From assembly GCA_017382555.1 (NCBI GenBank), contig JAFOAB010000351.1, positions 1 through 8,981 of the forward strand: DNA of 8,981 nt. The letters are read 5' to 3'. Within the stretch, counting starts at the first letter, position 1; each line of letters opens with the position of its first letter. Under the pieces are notes generated by a model, which did not search any database, was not told the DNA's origin, and saw only the letters and a list, made by a program, of their open reading frames with translations. The position numbers and the translations under genes were made by a program. This DNA comes from Clostridia bacterium. GTDB lineage: Bacteria; Bacillota; Clostridia; Oscillospirales; CAG-272. This document shows positions 6,226 through 8,981 of the stretch, one piece after another.

Positions 6226-8981
6226 ATGAAAAGAATTTTATGCTTGTGCGCCGCTTTGGTGCTTGCCCTTACGGCGCTTGTTCCCGTTTATGCCAATGCA
6301 GCGGAGGAAAAGATGAACGTTATTTACGTATCCGATAAGGGAAATGATAATGCAGACGGAAAAAGCTATTCGATGGCTGTAAAAACCCTTACGCGCGCCA
6401 TCCGCCTTTGTTATGACGGCGGAAAGATCGTTATCTGCGGCCCCTTAAAGATAAGCTCGTCCTTCCAGTCCCCCAAAACCGAGGGACATATTACTATTAC
6501 ATCCGTGCATAATGGCGTAGATTATATGGATGCTTATAACGCAAAGCTTCAGCTCGGCGCAAAGTTTATTCTTGACGGCGAGTACACTCTGCGCGATATG
6601 AAGATAGAAACGACGGAAAAGAACATCGTTATCGTTTGTATGGGCAAGCGCGTTGTGTTTGACGAGGGTATTAAGACCTCCGCCGCAAGCTCAAGCGTAA
6701 ATCTGCCCAGCATTACCTGCGGTGATGCATCCAATTATCAGAACGGCGGTGCAAGAGTTACAGTAAATAGCGGTGATTGGCTTCGTCTGCGCGGTGGAAA
6801 CCGCGGCACCGGCGGCTCCAAAAACGGCACGTATATCGAGATAAACGGCGGAAGCTTCTCCTCTACCGTTGAATGCGGAGGAGACAGCGATGCATACGGC
6901 GATGCGTATATGCTTATAAACGGCGGTAAGTTTACGGGTGGCATACGCGTAGTCGGCAGTACAAATCTCCACGGTAACGCGTATATCGCCATCAAGGGCG
7001 GAAGCATAAAGAGCTTTAAGCTCTCCGACGGCGGTAAAATCAACGGCAAGGCAGAGGTGTACGTAACCGCATCCGGTGGCACGTATACCGTGTCAAGAGC
7101 ATATGCTACGGGCGGTGCGACCGCTGTGCGATCCGCAAAGCAGACCGTCAGCGGAAGCTGTGAGCTTGTGAGCGATGCAGCAAAGGCAGAGGCGGGCGTA
7201 AAGCTTGTTGAGGATGCGATAAAAGCTGAGTTTGCCGCCATTGAAAAGGCACGCGAGGAGCGCATCAACGCTTGGTTTGATTCCTTTGACGTGACGAAAA
7301 CGGGCACCGCAAGCCTTGGAATTGCCAAGGAAAACGGCGGTGTGGAGCTTCTTTCCGCAAGTGTTGAGGCAGAGGGGCAGAAGACGAGCCCCATCACTGT
7401 TATCGCAATCGTTCTTGCCGTTGTTGCCGTTATCGGTGCATTCGTAATCTGGCACAGAAGCGGTGCCAAGTCCGCTATGTCCGCGCTTCTTTGCCCCATT
7501 ATGCTTGCGGGCACCGTGGGCCTCTTCGGATGTGAAAAAACACCCGCGACCACCGACACAACGGACGTGACAGACACTACCTCGGCGGATGCGACCACAG
7601 CCCCTGCGGTCGATGAAAACGCAATAGGCTGGACGCTTTACGGCGGTGCGGAAAACGGTGCGGTGCTGAAGCTTTCTTCCCCCGCATTCGCCTTCTCGGA
7701 TGATAAGCTTTATAAAAACTCCAGAACGGAGATGACCATCAAGCTTACGGAGGAGGGAAAGGCATACGTGCTTGCCCCCATCTCCCCCAAGGAAAGCGAC
7801 GGGCTTCAGATAACGGGCTACCTTTTTGAAATAGATTCCGAAAACGATAGGGTATCCGCCTATTACGTTACAAAGAATATTCGTTACCCCCTCGGCTATA
7901 AATACTGCAAGATAGACGTAGGCGTCGAGTATCCCGCAGTGCTTGTTTACGAAACGCTCAACAACCGCAAGCTTGCGTTCTATTTTAACGAGAATCCTCT
8001 TGACGAGGAGCCGTACCCCAAGTTCGAGCTTATTCCCGACAGAAAGTCAAGCGGACAGATCGGCGTTGCCTGCCTTGCGGGCGTTACCGAATTCAAGATA
8101 GACGGCGTAGTGGAGACAGAGGCTCTTTCCTACGAGGGTCTTACGTACACCAATCCCATTATCTCCGGCATGACCGATCCCGATATGTTCTATCACGAGG
8201 GTAAATACTACCTCTACGGCACACGTGCATCGCAAAACGACGGGCTTTATTGCTACGTTTCCGATGACGGTGTTAACTTTACCGATGCGGGCATCGTAAT
8301 GCGTGCCGAGGACGTACGCGGCGATAAGAACTTTTTGACCGCAAATATCCTCTATCACGACGGATATTTCTATATGTTCTATCACGCGGATTTCAAATCC
8401 GGTGAAACCACAAGCCAGAGCTACGCGTATTCTACAAGTCCCCTTGGACCCTTCGTTGCGTACGATAAGAACAAGACGCTTTATGAGAGGGACGGAATGC
8501 TCGGTGGCCAGCCGTTTGTTGATGAGGACGGAAAAATATACCTCGTTCACGTTCAAATCAACACCGGTAACGAGACTTGGCTTGTTGAGATAGAGTGCGA
8601 TAAGGGTAAGGTGACCGTTAAGGACGAAACCTATACAAAGCTGCTTGTAGCCACCGAGGAATGGGAAAATGCCATTGCAACCGTCCTTGAGTGCGGCTAT
8701 TTGATGAAGCACAACGGCCTTTACTACCTCATTTATGCGGGCGGTAATTACAATTCCGCCTACGGTGTCGGATTTGCCGTTTCCGAAAAAATAACGGGTC
8801 CGTATGAAAAGTACGAGGGCAACCCGATTCTTTATTCAAACGATCAGGGCTACGGCAACGGCGCTGCAAGCGTGTTCCCGTCGCTTGACGGTACGGAATA
8901 CTTCTTCGTATATCTGCGCCACGAAAGCTCCGTTTCCGTAAGACCGCTTAATACGGCAATGGATCGCTTTAAGTTCGTTAA
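6226..8981 (+). CDS. Large surface protein: beta-helix domain, membrane hairpin with internal lipobox, lectin-like domain and GH43-like domain (3' end cut by window)
   Basis: The frame stays open for 918 codons to the window end. Residues 1-25 form a signal peptide (MKRILCLCAALVLALTALVP, cleavage near VYANA). From 31, NVIYVSDKGNDNADG and KTLTRAIRLCYDGGKIVI open a right-handed beta-helix domain like those of pectate lyase-like proteins. Rungs recur every 25-26 residues (about 177-287). A helical stretch (313-351) follows, then a membrane helix (390-409), HRSGAK and a second hydrophobic segment ending GLFGC, a lipobox with C436. A Thr/Asp/Ala linker (437-465) leads to a concanavalin-like domain (about 469-630, ending GQIGVACLAGVTEFKIDG). 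The GH43-like propeller follows: TDPDMF with probable base D651, VLECGYLMKHNGLYYLIY with probable acid E822, and SEKITGPYE. The Asp expected in IDxxxFxDDDG is missing (LGGQPFVDEDG, 759-769). It is probably surface-anchored and acts on or binds plant or host polysaccharide. Substrate unknown. The start has GAGG and a perfect promoter upstream. Confidence 0.85.
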   Translation, partial: MKRILCLCAALVLALTALVPVYANAAEEKMNVIYVSDKGNDNADGKSYSMAVKTLTRAIRLCYDGGKIVICGPLKISSSFQSPKTEGHITITSVHNGVDYMDAYNAKLQLGAKFILDGEYTLRDMKIETTEKNIVIVCMGKRVVFDEGIKTSAASSSVNLPSITCGDASNYQNGGARVTVNSGDWLRLRGGNRGTGGSKNGTYIEINGGSFSSTVECGGDSDAYGDAYMLINGGKFTGGIRVVGSTNLHGNAYIAIKGGSIKSFKLSDGGKINGKAEVYVTASGGTYTVSRAYATGGATAVRSAKQTVSGSCELVSDAAKAEAGVKLVEDAIKAEFAAIEKAREERINAWFDSFDVTKTGTASLGIAKENGGVELLSASVEAEGQKTSPITVIAIVLAVVAVIGAFVIWHRSGAKSAMSALLCPIMLAGTVGLFGCEKTPATTDTTDVTDTTSADATTAPAVDENAIGWTLYGGAENGAVLKLSSPAFAFSDDKLYKNSRTEMTIKLTEEGKAYVLAPISPKESDGLQITGYLFEIDSENDRVSAYYVTKNIRYPLGYKYCKIDVGVEYPAVLVYETLNNRKLAFYFNENPLDEEPYPKFELIPDRKSSGQIGVACLAGVTEFKIDGVVETEALSYEGLTYTNPIISGMTDPDMFYHEGKYYLYGTRASQNDGLYCYVSDDGVNFTDAGIVMRAEDVRGDKNFLTANILYHDGYFYMFYHADFKSGETTSQSYAYSTSPLGPFVAYDKNKTLYERDGMLGGQPFVDEDGKIYLVHVQINTGNETWLVEIECDKGKVTVKDETYTKLLVATEEWENAIATVLECGYLMKHNGLYYLIYAGGNYNSAYGVGFAVSEKITGPYEKYEGNPILYSNDQGYGNGAASVFPSLDGTEYFFVYLRHESSVSVRPLNTAMDRFKFV

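Noticed and set aside
7477..7479. Internal ATG as the start of a separate lipoprotein gene
   Set aside because: No ribosome-binding site precedes it, the segment before it holds the membrane helix of the first domain, and the frame is continuous. I therefore annotate one CDS and report the possible two-protein nature as a finding.

Overview
The window looks like chromosomal DNA from a Gram-positive anaerobe of the Bacillota, most likely an uncultured gut member of class Clostridia. This is inferred from the strong AGGAGG/AAAGGA ribosome-binding sites, AT-rich spacers with sigma-A-type promoters between genes of moderate GC, a lipobox and membrane-anchored surface protein, and the family mix (AAC(3)-like, TldD/TldE, short-form MalQ, GH43). 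No mobile element, CRISPR array, rRNA or tRNA gene was seen.

Layout. (1) 25-822 (+): an AAC(3)-family acetyltransferase-like protein. (2) 895-3604 (+): a tldD-tldE pair separated by one base, encoding the two halves of the TldD/TldE metalloprotease. It is preceded by a probable extended -10 promoter and closed by a perfect 12-bp hairpin. (3) 3751-4011 (+): a small two-helix membrane protein of unknown function with a basic tail ending in four aromatic residues. (4) 6001-4131 (-): a two-gene operon. A 147-residue protein that I read as a degenerate RNase H-fold protein starts at TTG and overlaps malQ (4-alpha-glucanotransferase) by ATGA. A perfect 12-bp hairpin lies directly after the malQ stop. 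(5) 6002-6225: a divergent intergenic region holding one promoter for each direction and a palindromic candidate operator. (6) 6226 to the window end (+): a very large surface protein, still open at 918 codons, driven by a perfect TTGACA-N17-TATAAT promoter.

The last gene is the most unusual object. It reads as two complete surface proteins joined in frame. The first is a secreted beta-helix protein with a 25-26-residue repeat and a C-terminal membrane helix. The second is a lipoprotein with an internal lipobox, a Thr/Asp linker, a concanavalin-like domain and a GH43-like five-bladed propeller. No stop codon or convincing internal ribosome-binding site separates them. Together with the divergent malQ operon, it suggests a small glycan-handling neighbourhood: polysaccharide binding or cleavage at the surface and alpha-glucan rearrangement inside. 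The acetyltransferase and the TldD/TldE protease look like independent housekeeping or accessory functions. Function calls rest on motif recognition by eye; no database search was run.
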